Source of the DNA: Thiogranum sp963752745
Lineage (GTDB): Bacteria > Pseudomonadota > Gammaproteobacteria > DSM-19610
Assembly (NCBI GenBank): GCA_963752745.1
Contig: CAVWAK010000020.1
Span: forward strand, 101,512 to 165,511
DNA: 64,000 nt
Reading direction: 5' to 3'
Below are positions 35,634-44,174 of this stretch, in pieces (position 1 is the first letter of the stretch; each line of letters opens with the position of its first letter). The position numbers and the translations under genes were made by a program. Below the pieces are notes generated by a model. It did not search any database and had not been told where the DNA came from. It saw only the letters and a program-made list of their open reading frames with translations.

Positions 35634-35654
35634 CGGGGTTCTCATGGAACCCCG
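35634..35654. promoter_or_regulatory. GC-rich hairpin downstream of the comEC palindrome
   Basis: CGGGGTTC (35634-35641) pairs perfectly with GAACCCCG (35647-35654) around a 5-base loop. It has no T-run and would be in the leader of the gene at 35702 if transcription starts near the palindrome. A leader hairpin or a second protein-binding site are both possible. Confidence 0.4.
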
Positions 35655-35701
35655 GGTGTTATGTTAGTGTATGCAACTGCTGCCAACAAGGAGAGTGTGA
35701 A

Positions 35702-36454
35702 ATGCGTCGAAGTCTTATACCGGTTCTGTTCATGGCTGTTCCAATCAGTTCGGCGGCAGACGTACTGGGAGTTCGTGCCGGAGCTAATTACTGGAACTAT
35801 GACATTAGCGGAAGCGCCCGTTACAAGACGCGCGATTCGGCCAACGACATTGATATCAACAATGATCTTGGCTATGACGATGGCTCATCCGGTTACTACT
35901 ACATCAGCCTGGAACACCCGCTACCCTTTCTACCCAATGTGCGGCTCAGCTACACAGATATCGACGAGGATGCGAATGGCAGGCTGTCCCGCACCGTGGT
36001 GTTCGGTAACACTACATTCTTTTTTAATGAGGATGTCAGCAGCCAGTTTGAACTGAAACAGACGGATGTCACTCTGTACTATGAACTGCTGGATAATGTG
36101 GTCAGCCTGGATCTCGGGCTCAACGGAAAATATATTGACAGCAAGGCGCGCATTAGCGGCAGCCTGTCCGGTACCGAAAATACCAGTATTTCCGGTTGGG
36201 TACCTATGGCCTATGCCGGCGTGGGAGCGGACCTGCCGCTGACCGGCTTTGGGGTTAGTGCTGATGGCAGCTATGTTAAATATGAAGGCAGTAGCTTCTA
36301 TGATTTTTCAGTACGTGCCAGCTATACGACGCCATGGCATCTGGGAGTTGATGTCGGCTACCGTAAAATCAAACTCGACCTGGATGATTTCGATGATTCG
36401 TTCACAGACGTTGAGTTTGATGGCCCCTATGCAGGTGCTTATATAACTTTTTAG
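35702..36454 (+). CDS. Outer-membrane beta-barrel protein (TIGR04219-like)
   Basis: The 250-residue protein has a signal peptide (MRRSLIPVLFMAVPISSAA) and then a barrel-like run of alternating strands. Each has aromatic girdles (LGVRAGANYWNYDISG, YYYISLEHPLPF, VRLSYTDIDED, LGVDVGYRKIKLDLDD) and the sequence ends in a strand with the terminal aromatic Phe (GAYITF). This is the layout of a small eight-to-ten-strand barrel in the TIGR04219 group, which is mostly of unknown function. The ATG at 35702 is preceded by GGAGAG; an earlier frame extension to 35630 lacks a signal sequence. It is divergent from comEC with two palindromes between them. Confidence 0.75.
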   Translation: MRRSLIPVLFMAVPISSAADVLGVRAGANYWNYDISGSARYKTRDSANDIDINNDLGYDDGSSGYYYISLEHPLPFLPNVRLSYTDIDEDANGRLSRTVVFGNTTFFFNEDVSSQFELKQTDVTLYYELLDNVVSLDLGLNGKYIDSKARISGSLSGTENTSISGWVPMAYAGVGADLPLTGFGVSADGSYVKYEGSSFYDFSVRASYTTPWHLGVDVGYRKIKLDLDDFDDSFTDVEFDGPYAGAYITF

Positions 36455-36501
36455 ATCCCGGTCAAAGCTTCGCCAAACGGATATGATAGACTCCTTATCC
36501 G

Positions 36502-37131
36502 GTGAAACGTCGTGCATTAAACAAACCTCTACTCGGAACAGCGCTGGTGCTACTGGGCGCAGCGGTGATTCTTGCCTGTTCAACCAGTCCACCCAACAAT
36601 ATTCGCAACAGCTGCGAAATCTTTGAAGAAAAAGATGACTGGTATGCGGATGCTTACGATAGCTATGAAAAATGGGGTGTGCCGGTGCACGTGCAGCTGG
36701 CTATCATTTACCAGGAGTCCCGTTTCGTACACGACGCTAAACCACCGCGTCAGAAGCTGCTCTGGGTAATTCCCTGGACCCGGCCTACGTCAGCCTTTGG
36801 CTATGGACAGATCAAGGATTCCACCTGGGACTGGTACCTGGAATCTACCGATCGTAGCTGGGCGGACCGGGATGATTTCGATGATGTGACGGACTTTATC
36901 GGCTGGTATGGCGCCTATTCGCACCGCACACTCGGCATATCAAAGTGGGATGCCTACAACCAGTACCTCGCCTATCACGAGGGACATGGCGGTTTTAAGC
37001 GCAAGACCTACAAGAAAAAGCCGTGGTTAATGAAGGTCGCTCGCAAGGTCGACGACCGGGCCAAGGCTTATCACACCCAGTTAAAGAAATGTGAAGATTC
37101 GCTGGATAAAGGCGGCTGGTTTTCCTGGTAG
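36502..37131 (+). CDS. Lipoprotein with transglycosylase SLT-like domain
   Basis: The 209-residue protein starts with GTG and has a lipobox (AAVILACS, lipidated Cys near residue 26). Residues about 50-190 resemble the lytic transglycosylase fold. The likely catalytic glutamate is in QLAIIYQESRF, followed by TSAFGYGQIKDSTWDWY and a late AYHEGHGGFKR, as in SLT/EMTA-type enzymes that cut the glycan strand of peptidoglycan. It should sit on the outer membrane inner leaflet. The gene is 47 bases behind the barrel protein and could be co-transcribed with it. Activity is inferred from motifs. Confidence 0.72.
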   Translation: MKRRALNKPLLGTALVLLGAAVILACSTSPPNNIRNSCEIFEEKDDWYADAYDSYEKWGVPVHVQLAIIYQESRFVHDAKPPRQKLLWVIPWTRPTSAFGYGQIKDSTWDWYLESTDRSWADRDDFDDVTDFIGWYGAYSHRTLGISKWDAYNQYLAYHEGHGGFKRKTYKKKPWLMKVARKVDDRAKAYHTQLKKCEDSLDKGGWFSW

Positions 37132-37136
37132 CCGGT

Positions 37137-37817
37137 TCAATTGATCAGTGCGCCATCCTGCAGGTGCAGTACCCTGTCCATTCGCTCTGCCAACCGGGTG
37201 TCATGCGTGACTATGACGATAGATGTCTCGAGATCCCGGTTAAGCTCGAGCATAAGCTGATATACCTGTTCTGCATTTTGACTGTCCAGGTTGCCGGTTG
37301 GCTCATCGGCCAGCACACAGTCGGGCCTGGTGACCAGGGCGCGCGCCACGGCCGCTCGTTGACGCTCTCCGCCTGAAAGCTCGGACGGTTTATGACCAGT
37401 GCGGGCTTCGAGCCCAACGCGTTCAAGTATGGTGAACGCCCTTTCCCGCGCCTGCCCGATCGAAACACCTTCAATTACCAGTGGCATGGCAACATTTTCC
37501 AGCGCTGTAAATTCGGGCAGCAGATGGTGAAACTGGTAAACAAAGCCCAGGTGCCGGTTGCGTAGCCGGCTGCGGTTTGCTTCGCTGAGATGACTGAAGT
37601 CTTTACCCGCCAGCTGTACGTTACCCTTGCTGGGTCGGTCGAGGCCGCCCAGCAGATGCAGCAGGGTGCTCTTGCCACTGCCTGATTGCCCGACAATGGC
37701 CACCCGTTCTCCAGCAGATATAGCCAGGCTGACATCGCGTAACACCGTCACATCCAGTCCACCTTCAGAGAACTGACGTGCCAGATGCGCACAACTCAGT
37801 ACTACCGGGTTACTCAT
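37137..37817 (-). CDS. lolD: Lipoprotein-releasing ABC transporter ATPase LolD
   Basis: The 226-residue ATPase powers extraction of outer-membrane lipoproteins from the inner membrane. Walker A GQSGSGKSTLLHLLGGLD, the LolD motif region NRHLGFVYQFHHLLPEFTALENV, the signature LSGGERQRAAVARALV and Walker B VLADEPTGNLD are all present. It overlaps the permease gene upstream by eight bases, so the two are produced together. The hand-over of lipoproteins to LolA in the periplasm is not encoded here; the LolA-like gene at 44175 is a separate family. Confidence 0.95.
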   Translation of the reverse strand: MSNPVVLSCAHLARQFSEGGLDVTVLRDVSLAISAGERVAIVGQSGSGKSTLLHLLGGLDRPSKGNVQLAGKDFSHLSEANRSRLRNRHLGFVYQFHHLLPEFTALENVAMPLVIEGVSIGQARERAFTILERVGLEARTGHKPSELSGGERQRAAVARALVTRPDCVLADEPTGNLDSQNAEQVYQLMLELNRDLETSIVIVTHDTRLAERMDRVLHLQDGALIN

Positions 37818-39057
37818 AGCGCAACGCCTCAGCCGGCTGAGTACGCGATGCCCGCCAGGCGGGATACAGCGTCGCCACGAAACTCAAAAAGAATGCCACT
37901 GCGCCGATCTGCCAGACATCCGGCCAATTCAGTCTGGAAGGCAGATCGCTGATGTAATAGATGTCCGCCGGCATAAATTGCACGCTAAAAGCTTCTTCGA
38001 TCGCCGGCACCAGGGTTTCCACGTTCAGTGCCAGCGCAACTCCACCGACGATACCCAGCGCAGTTCCAAGCGTGCCGATCAAGGCACCCTGGATCATGAA
38101 GATCCGCAGGATAACACCGGGCGTCGCACCCAGGGTTCGCAGTATGGCGATGTCGGCGCGTTTATCGTTAACCACCATGACCAGGGTCGATACTATGTTG
38201 AACGCGGCAACAGCGACAATCAGGGTCAGAATCACAAACATGACCCGCTTCTCTGTTTGTACTGCACGGAAAAAATTGGCGTGCTGCCGGGTCCAGTCCT
38301 CGACCCGTAGCCGGCCCCCCATGGAATCAGCCAGCTCGCGGGATATGCGTGGCGCCTGCATTAAATCCCGCAGTTTCAGGCGGACACCGGTAACGCCCTC
38401 GTCAAGCTTGAGCAGGCGCGCCGCGTCGGCAATATTCACCAGGGCCATGGTCCGGTCGTATTCGTACATACCCACTTCGAAAATACCGACTACACGAAAG
38501 CGTCGCAGCCGGGGCAATACGCCGGCCGGGCTGAAATTCGCCTGGGGCGTCACCATGGTTATATGGTCACCGGGCTGGGCGCCGAGGGTATAGGCAAGTT
38601 CGCTTCCCAGAATAATGCGGTATTCGCCGGCCTCCAGATCATCCAGGTTGCCAAATCGCATGTGCTCGCCAACAGTGGACACTGCCGGTTCCAGGTCTGG
38701 CCGGACACCCCGAACCAGGGCACCGCTGACTTTTTTGCCTTTTGTGAGCATGACCTCACCCTGTACATACGGTGCCACACCGACAACCTCGGTATGCTCG
38801 CTGGCCAGACTTGCAGCCCCTTCCCAATCGTTCAGGGGCGTCCTGTGGCCGCTGATGCTGGCGTGTGATGCCATTCCGAGAATCCGGCTTCTAAGCTCAT
38901 GTTCGAAGCCGTTCATGACAGATAGCACCGTAATCAGGGCAGCCACGCCCAGTGCAATACCGACCATGGAAATCAGTGAAATGAAGGAAATGAAGTGGTT
39001 ACGGCGTTTTGCACCTGTATAGCGCAAGCCGATGTAGAGTGCCAGAGGACGAAACAT
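37810..39057 (-). CDS. Lipoprotein-releasing permease, LolC/LolE type
   Basis: The 415-residue protein has a first membrane helix (FISFISLISMVGIALGVAALITVLSVMNGF), a large periplasmic MacB-like domain (about 50-260) and three C-terminal helices. The end (YPAWRASRTQPAEALRYE) is typical of the family. Only one such subunit is encoded next to lolD. In enterobacteria LolC and LolE form a heterodimer, while in some gammaproteobacteria such as Francisella a single LolF with features of both works with LolD. This locus looks like the second kind, but a second permease elsewhere in the genome cannot be excluded. Confidence 0.9.
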   Translation of the reverse strand: MFRPLALYIGLRYTGAKRRNHFISFISLISMVGIALGVAALITVLSVMNGFEHELRSRILGMASHASISGHRTPLNDWEGAASLASEHTEVVGVAPYVQGEVMLTKGKKVSGALVRGVRPDLEPAVSTVGEHMRFGNLDDLEAGEYRIILGSELAYTLGAQPGDHITMVTPQANFSPAGVLPRLRRFRVVGIFEVGMYEYDRTMALVNIADAARLLKLDEGVTGVRLKLRDLMQAPRISRELADSMGGRLRVEDWTRQHANFFRAVQTEKRVMFVILTLIVAVAAFNIVSTLVMVVNDKRADIAILRTLGATPGVILRIFMIQGALIGTLGTALGIVGGVALALNVETLVPAIEEAFSVQFMPADIYYISDLPSRLNWPDVWQIGAVAFFLSFVATLYPAWRASRTQPAEALRYE

Positions 39058-39137
39058 GGCGGAAGATTAAATCACAAGCGCGAGCTGCCGAAAACCTGTA
39101 ATGAGTTTCTACACTAAATAAATAAAGGATTGACATC

Positions 39138-39422
39138 ATGCAACGTATCAGTTCAACCATTGTGCTGGCACTGGGAATCGGGTTTTCCGGCTCGTCTGTG
39201 CTTGCCGACACTCTGCTGGTGGAATCAGTGGAATCCGGTTCTGGAGTAGCCAGGCCTGCCCATGGAGTGACCATGGACAGCGTAGTTCAGGGTTTCGGTG
39301 AACCCGGCTCCCGTTCCGGGCCGGTTGGTGATCCGCCGATCAGCACCTGGGACTATGGTGAATTTGTGGTCTACTTCGAGGGCCAGCACGTAATCCACGC
39401 TGTAGTTCCCCCCAAACGCTAG
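39138..39422 (+). CDS. Small exported protein of unknown function
   Basis: The 94-residue protein has a signal peptide (IVLALGIGFSGSSVLA) and a short mature part. That part holds HGVTMDSVVQGFGEPGSRSGPVGDPPISTWDYGEFVVYFEG, a stretch like the small domain that opens SmpA/OmlA-type proteins (a GEP motif followed by WDYG...V.F). No cysteine lipobox is present, so it is probably soluble in the periplasm. It lies divergent from the Lol permease gene, upstream of aguA, with its own short promoter region. Function unknown. Confidence 0.6.
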   Translation: MQRISSTIVLALGIGFSGSSVLADTLLVESVESGSGVARPAHGVTMDSVVQGFGEPGSRSGPVGDPPISTWDYGEFVVYFEGQHVIHAVVPPKR

Positions 39423-39521
39423 ACCAGATTGCCAATGTGTCCCGCGGTATTGCGGGCACGCATGGTAGATTATTTTCGATAAGCAGGACTCCGGCCGGGC
39501 GGCAGTTTAAAATGCTCCGCC

Positions 39522-40616
39522 ATGCCCCCGCCCTTAATCAAATCAAGATTGCCCGCAGAATGGGAACCTCAAGGCGGGGTTATGTTGACCTGGCCGCACA
39601 AGCTCACCGACTGGCGTGACTCGCTGGCCGAGGTTGAACCGGTCTTTCTCAATATTGCACTGGAGATTGCCAGACGAGAGCCGGTCGTTATCACCTGCGA
39701 CAGTTCGGCGAATGCAGCCAGAATAACCTCCAGGCTACTGGAACTGGGGGCATCCGCGGAGCGTTTGTTTCTGCCTGTTGCGCGTAGTAATGACACCTGG
39801 GCTCGAGACCATGGCCCGCTCGGCGTGGTTACGGGTAGCACCGCTCAGCTGCAGGATTTCCGCTTCAACGGCTGGGGCAACAAGTACCCGGCAGCACTGG
39901 ACGACAAACTTGTCCAGACCCTGGCGAGCAACGGCTGGTTTGGCCAGACAGCACTGAATGTGTTCGACCTTGTGCTCGAGGGTGGCAGTGTAGACTGTGA
40001 TGGAGCCGGCACATTATTGACCACCAGCGCCTGTCTGCTGCACCCGCAGCGCAATCCTGCCTTGAGCCGGTGTGACCTGGAACGTGAGCTAGGCGCCGTT
40101 CTTGGAGTTCAGCGTTTCCTGTGGCTCGAGCACGGCTGTCTTGAGGGTGACGATACCGATAGTCACATCGATATGCTGGCGCGCTTCGTCGACAGCAAAA
40201 CCATCGTCTACCAGTCGTGTAATGAAGTCGGCTATAGCTGTTATGAATCGCTTAAAGCCATGGAACAGGAACTGCACTCGTTCCGGACAACTACGGGGCA
40301 TGATTACTCGCTGGTGCAACTTCCCTGGCCGCAGCCGAAGTTTGATGTCGCAGGAAACCGCCTGCCGGCGAGTTATGCGAACTTCCTCATTATTAACGAT
40401 GCCGTTCTGGTGCCGACCTACTGTGATCCGTCAGATGAAGTTGCGCTGACATGCTTGCGGAACTGTTTTCCGGATCGCGAAGTGATCGGCATCAACTGCC
40501 TGCCCCTGGTTCATCAATACGGGAGTCTGCACTGTTTAACCATGCAACTTCCCGAGGGCATTGAATCTCAGGCAGCCGGTTTCCCTGCTAGAATAAACGC
40601 TGCATACGGAGAATAG
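39522..40616 (+). CDS. aguA: Agmatine deiminase
   Basis: The 364-residue cytoplasmic enzyme converts agmatine to N-carbamoylputrescine and ammonia. It belongs to the guanidine-modifying superfamily and has WARDHGPLGVV with the substrate aspartate, VLEGGSVDCDG, and the catalytic His-Asp pair (EHGCLEGDDTDSHIDML). The nucleophilic Cys is in YGSLHCLTMQ near the C-terminus. Length fits (about 365). Followed 8 bases later by aguB, so the two form the agmatine-to-putrescine pathway. Confidence 0.95.
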   Translation: MPPPLIKSRLPAEWEPQGGVMLTWPHKLTDWRDSLAEVEPVFLNIALEIARREPVVITCDSSANAARITSRLLELGASAERLFLPVARSNDTWARDHGPLGVVTGSTAQLQDFRFNGWGNKYPAALDDKLVQTLASNGWFGQTALNVFDLVLEGGSVDCDGAGTLLTTSACLLHPQRNPALSRCDLERELGAVLGVQRFLWLEHGCLEGDDTDSHIDMLARFVDSKTIVYQSCNEVGYSCYESLKAMEQELHSFRTTTGHDYSLVQLPWPQPKFDVAGNRLPASYANFLIINDAVLVPTYCDPSDEVALTCLRNCFPDREVIGINCLPLVHQYGSLHCLTMQLPEGIESQAAGFPARINAAYGE

Positions 40617-40624
40617 AGATTTCA

Positions 40625-41518
40625 ATGGGCACGCCCTCTTCCCTGAAAACCGGCCTGCTGCAAATGAATTGCAGCGCTTCAATTGATGAAAACCTCGACA
40701 CAATCAGTCGAAAGTTGCAGGCAGCAGCCCAACAGGGTGTGCAGCTGGTACTGTTGCAGGAACTGCACAACAGTTTGTATTTCTGCCAGACAGAAGATCC
40801 GGCGAATTTTGATCTGGCAGAAACCATACCGGGGAGATCTACAGAATTATTGTCAAATCTGGCTGCAGAGTTGAAACTGGTGATTGTGGCCTCCCTGTTC
40901 GAGCAGCGTGCCACTGGCTTGTATCACAATACCGCGGTGGTACTGGATAGCGACGGCAGCCTGGCGGGCAAGTACCGCAAGGCGCACATTCCGGATGACC
41001 CCGGTTATTATGAGAAATTTTATTTCACTCCGGGTGATCTGGGCTTCCAGCCTGTATCAACCAGCCTGGGCAAGCTCGGAGTACTGATATGCTGGGATCA
41101 GTGGTACCCGGAAGCAGCGCGTCTTATGGCACTGGCCGGGGCTGATCTTTTGCTCTACCCGACTGCAATAGGATGGGATGAGAAGGATGCAGAGGACGAA
41201 CAGCAGCGGCAACTGGATGCCTGGAAGACTGTGCAGCGCGCACATGCCGTTGCTAACGGGATTCCGGTGCTTGTCTGTAATCGATGCGGGTTTGAGCCAG
41301 CGCCAGGGAACAAGTCCGGGGGCATCCGTTTCTGGGGTAACAGCTTTGTCGCCGGCCCACAGGGCGAGATACTGGCAAGCGCTGCAACAGACGACAGCAC
41401 TCTGTTAGTCTGCGATATAGACATGCAGCGTAGTGAACACGTACGCCGGATATGGCCATTTCTGCGAGACCGCCGCATTGATGCCTACACAGATCTCAAC
41501 TTGCGCTTTCGAGATTAA
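40625..41518 (+). CDS. aguB: N-carbamoylputrescine amidohydrolase
   Basis: The 297-residue nitrilase-family enzyme releases putrescine, CO2 and ammonia from N-carbamoylputrescine. The catalytic triad is in place: Glu in LLQELHNSLYF, Lys in YRKAHIPDDPGY and Cys in LICWDQWYPEAAR. The family-specific DTDGSLAGKYRK-like stretch is present, and length is normal for AguB (about 290). It lies 8 bases after aguA and 20 bases before the DAHP synthase gene. Together with aguA it provides polyamine synthesis or agmatine catabolism. Confidence 0.95.
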   Translation: MGTPSSLKTGLLQMNCSASIDENLDTISRKLQAAAQQGVQLVLLQELHNSLYFCQTEDPANFDLAETIPGRSTELLSNLAAELKLVIVASLFEQRATGLYHNTAVVLDSDGSLAGKYRKAHIPDDPGYYEKFYFTPGDLGFQPVSTSLGKLGVLICWDQWYPEAARLMALAGADLLLYPTAIGWDEKDAEDEQQRQLDAWKTVQRAHAVANGIPVLVCNRCGFEPAPGNKSGGIRFWGNSFVAGPQGEILASAATDDSTLLVCDIDMQRSEHVRRIWPFLRDRRIDAYTDLNLRFRD

Positions 41519-41538
41519 CAACTACAGGAAAACCCAGC

Positions 41539-42645
41539 ATGATTCTTATTCTTGCGCCTAATACACCACTGGACAGTGAGGCCTTCAAGCAACTTGAGAC
41601 CTATCTCGACCGGATGCCCAATATTAAACATCGGGTGCATCAGGAAACCGGTGACCAGCAGCTGTTAACCGAAATCTACCTCATTGGCGATACAGCATCG
41701 CTGGTTATAGAGGATATGCGCACCCTGCCTGCCGTTGAGCGTGTCGTTAGAATCTCGGAAGAGTATCGAATTCTGGGCCGACACCAGGATGACACCCGGC
41801 CAACCTATTTTGACTACAACGGTGTACGTTTTGGGCAGGACAATCTGCATGTTTTTGCCGGCCTGTGTGCAGTTAACACACAGGAGCACGTCGAAGCGAT
41901 GATGCAGGCATTGCAAGCCAACGGGCAGGTCTGTACGCGGATGGGCGCTTACAAGCCTCGCACCAACCCCTACTCTTTCCAGGGGCACGGCAAGTCCTGC
42001 CTGCCCTACGTGTTCGAGCTGGCCGGCAAGTACGGCATTCGTGTGATTGCCATGGAAGTCACCCATGAGGCACACGTCGAAGAAATTCATGATGCTCTTG
42101 AAGAAACCGGAAATCCTACCGGAGTGTTGCTGCAAATAGGAACGCGTAATACGCAGAACTTCGAGCTGTTGAAGTATGTCGGTCGCCAACATCGCTTTCC
42201 CGTATTACTTAAACGTGGTTTCGGTATCACGCTGGAAGAATCCATCAATGCTGCCGAGTACCTGGCCAGCGAAGGCAATCGTAACGTTGTATTCGGGCTG
42301 CGCGGCATGAAAACCAACATGGGTGATCCACATCGTAACTTTGTTGATTTTGCTCACGTGCCGGTAGTTAAACGACTTACTCGTATGCCTGTCTGTATCG
42401 ATCCATCTCATTCTGTAGGGTCCAGAGATATAGCGCCGGACGGAATTCTCGATGTAATGCATGTTACTGCCCAGGGCGTAATAGCCGGAGCCAACATGAT
42501 ACTGGCAGACTTTCATCCGGAGCCTGCAGCCGCGCTGGTGGATGGACCGCAAGCACTCACACTTGATGAGTTGCCACGCTTTCTGGAGGATGTCCGTATT
42601 GCCCGTGATGCTTATGAAGCGCGCGTCAAACTTTTTGCCAGCTAA
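41539..42645 (+). CDS. 3-deoxy-7-phosphoheptulonate synthase (DAHP synthase)
   Basis: The 368-residue enzyme starts the shikimate pathway by joining phosphoenolpyruvate and erythrose 4-phosphate. It is of the type I-beta kind, with an N-terminal ferredoxin-like domain (1-85, MILILAPNTPLDSEAFKQLE...) used for feedback control and a TIM-barrel catalytic domain. Conserved parts are GAYKPRTNPYSFQGHG, QIGTRNTQNFELLKYVG, VLLKRGFG and IDPSHSVGSRD with metal ligands. It is shared by Thermotoga and Bacillus-like enzymes. It follows aguB by 20 bases on the same strand, with no obvious metabolic link. Confidence 0.93.
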   Translation: MILILAPNTPLDSEAFKQLETYLDRMPNIKHRVHQETGDQQLLTEIYLIGDTASLVIEDMRTLPAVERVVRISEEYRILGRHQDDTRPTYFDYNGVRFGQDNLHVFAGLCAVNTQEHVEAMMQALQANGQVCTRMGAYKPRTNPYSFQGHGKSCLPYVFELAGKYGIRVIAMEVTHEAHVEEIHDALEETGNPTGVLLQIGTRNTQNFELLKYVGRQHRFPVLLKRGFGITLEESINAAEYLASEGNRNVVFGLRGMKTNMGDPHRNFVDFAHVPVVKRLTRMPVCIDPSHSVGSRDIAPDGILDVMHVTAQGVIAGANMILADFHPEPAAALVDGPQALTLDELPRFLEDVRIARDAYEARVKLFAS

Positions 42646-42720
42646 ACCTGTTTACACGTTGCTTTATATTTCCCGACTAATTGTATATCTTAGGACGTAT
42701 CTGGATTACCGGAGGGAGAG

Positions 42721-42915
42721 ATGTATAAAATTATCTGGCTAGCATTGATATCAAGTTTGTTCTGGGGCAGTGCCCAGGCACTAGAAAGCAGGCTAACAGC
42801 CTGCTTTTCTGATTTGGATGACACCAATCTGACAATTATTCATGACAAAGAGTCAGGCGATAAAAAGGATGGTGATAAAAAGGAGGACGAGGAAGAAGAG
42901 CCCGATTGCGAATAA
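42721..42915 (+). CDS. Small exported acidic Lys/Asp/Glu-rich peptide
   Basis: The 64-residue protein has a signal peptide (IIWLALISSLFWGSAQA) and a 40-residue mature part with two cysteines (near its start and one residue before its end). It has a highly charged stretch with GDKK repeated twice (GDKKDGDKKEDEEEEP). A strong GGAGGGAGAG ribosome site precedes the ATG, which supports real translation. It lies 42 bases before the rhodanese gene in the same direction. I recognise no family; the charge pattern and cysteine pair would fit metal binding or an inhibitor, but this is inference. Confidence 0.55.
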   Translation: MYKIIWLALISSLFWGSAQALESRLTACFSDLDDTNLTIIHDKESGDKKDGDKKEDEEEEPDCE

Positions 42916-42957
42916 ACCACAATCAATACCAACTGTTGAATTTGAGGAGAGACATTA

Positions 42958-43608
42958 ATGAAAATATTTAGCCTGTTTATAGCGGCTGCGGCACTGACAT
43001 TATCCTTTTCGGCAAGCATGGCCGCAGACCTGAAGGTTAAAATCACACCCGATATAGCATCCGTTACCGTTAAACATAATGGCAAGGATGTCACTATCCA
43101 GCGGGAACAGAAAAAGGACGCTACAGTAATTCCGGCTTTCGCCAAGACTTCGCGTCCCTGCCCGCCATTCTGTATTCAGCCTGCTGTACTGGCGCCCGGC
43201 GTGGAAACCATTGCCGAAGTTGAAGTCCTGGACTACCTGAAGCGCATGAATGGCGGCGATGACTCCATACTGGTGATTGATTCGCGCACGCCGGACTGGG
43301 TTAAACGTGGCACCATACCCGGTGCTACCAACATTCCCTGGACAACCCTGAATATTTCCAAATCTGATCCATTCACCATAGTTGATACCCTGGAAAAACA
43401 TTTCAATGTTAAAGCGCAGGAGGATCTTTATGACTTCAGTAACGCGAAAACACTGGTTATGTTTTGCAACGGTATGTGGTGTGGACAGTCACCGAACAAT
43501 ATCAAATCGCTGCTGAAAATCGGCTATCCGTCGCACAAGATCAAGTGGTACCGCGGCGGTATGCAGGACTGGACGATTCTGGGATTGACCACCGTCCCTG
43601 GTAAATAA
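42958..43608 (+). CDS. Periplasmic rhodanese-domain protein
   Basis: The 216-residue protein has a signal peptide (cleavage near SMAAD), a linker with RPCPPFCIQP (residues about 62-71) and a rhodanese domain from residue 85. The active-site cysteine loop reads FCNGMWCGQSPNN, near residue 165-175. It should carry persulfide sulfur in the periplasm. The extra CPPFC pair near the N-terminus is a feature I associate with rhodaneses beside sulfur-related genes, but its function is not known. A GAGGAG ribosome site precedes the ATG. It forms a two-gene unit with the acidic peptide, closed by a terminator at 43626-43650. Confidence 0.85.
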   Translation: MKIFSLFIAAAALTLSFSASMAADLKVKITPDIASVTVKHNGKDVTIQREQKKDATVIPAFAKTSRPCPPFCIQPAVLAPGVETIAEVEVLDYLKRMNGGDDSILVIDSRTPDWVKRGTIPGATNIPWTTLNISKSDPFTIVDTLEKHFNVKAQEDLYDFSNAKTLVMFCNGMWCGQSPNNIKSLLKIGYPSHKIKWYRGGMQDWTILGLTTVPGK

Positions 43609-43625
43609 AGTTTTCTGCCGTCAAT

Positions 43626-43654
43626 AAAGGGGCGGCTTTACCGCCTCTTTTTTT
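43626..43654 (+). terminator. Intrinsic terminator after the rhodanese gene
   Basis: AAAGGGGCGG (43626-43635) pairs with CCGCCTCTTT (43641-43650) around a 5-base loop, with one G-U pair, and a run of T follows on the plus strand. It ends the acidic-peptide/rhodanese unit just before the DsrE-like gene. Confidence 0.85.
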
Positions 43655-43669
43655 GTCTATACTTCCAGC

Positions 43670-44173
43670 ATGAGAAATTTCGTCCTCGCTCTTGTGCTTT
43701 GCTGTACCGCCCTGCAAACGGAAGCAGAGGCGAAATTCGTTCAAACGCCCTACGGTGAACAGAAAGTATTATTTGATTTTTATTTTGACGACCCGAACAG
43801 GATAAACGCAGCACTTTTCTGGATTCGTTCGCTGATGAACCCGCTGATGGATGCACCCTATGAAATGTCCCCGGATTTCATGGATATAAAGGTGATTATC
43901 CATGGCACTGAAATAGTGACCGTTGCCAAACATAACTATGAAAAATACCGGGACGCAGTTGAGCGCATGCGTTATTACTCCGAGTTAGGTGTTGAATTCC
44001 GCGTCTGCGGACTGGCGGCCGAGGATTACGGATACAGTGCAGCTGATTTCCACAATTTCATCAAGATGACACCGTCGGCCATAACCGAACTTTCACACTG
44101 GCAGGCCGAGGGTTACTCGGTTATTACCCCCAACGTGATGGACAAAAAGTTTTCAATAGAGGAAATACGCTAG
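43670..44173 (+). CDS. Exported DsrE-family-like protein
   Basis: The 167-residue protein has a signal peptide (FVLALVLCCTALQTEAEA) and the DsrE/DsrF/TusD-like alpha/beta pattern: a first strand with DFYFDDPNRINAALFW, IKVIIHGTEIVTVAK in the middle and a candidate cysteine in FRVCGLAAEDYGYSAADFH. DsrE-type proteins pass sulfane sulfur between carriers, normally in the cytoplasm, so an exported form next to a periplasmic rhodanese suggests a periplasmic sulfur relay. It starts 20 bases after a terminator, so it has its own promoter or read-through. It converges with the LolA-like gene with a one-base gap. Confidence 0.65.
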   Translation: MRNFVLALVLCCTALQTEAEAKFVQTPYGEQKVLFDFYFDDPNRINAALFWIRSLMNPLMDAPYEMSPDFMDIKVIIHGTEIVTVAKHNYEKYRDAVERMRYYSELGVEFRVCGLAAEDYGYSAADFHNFIKMTPSAITELSHWQAEGYSVITPNVMDKKFSIEEIR

Positions 44174-44174
44174 C

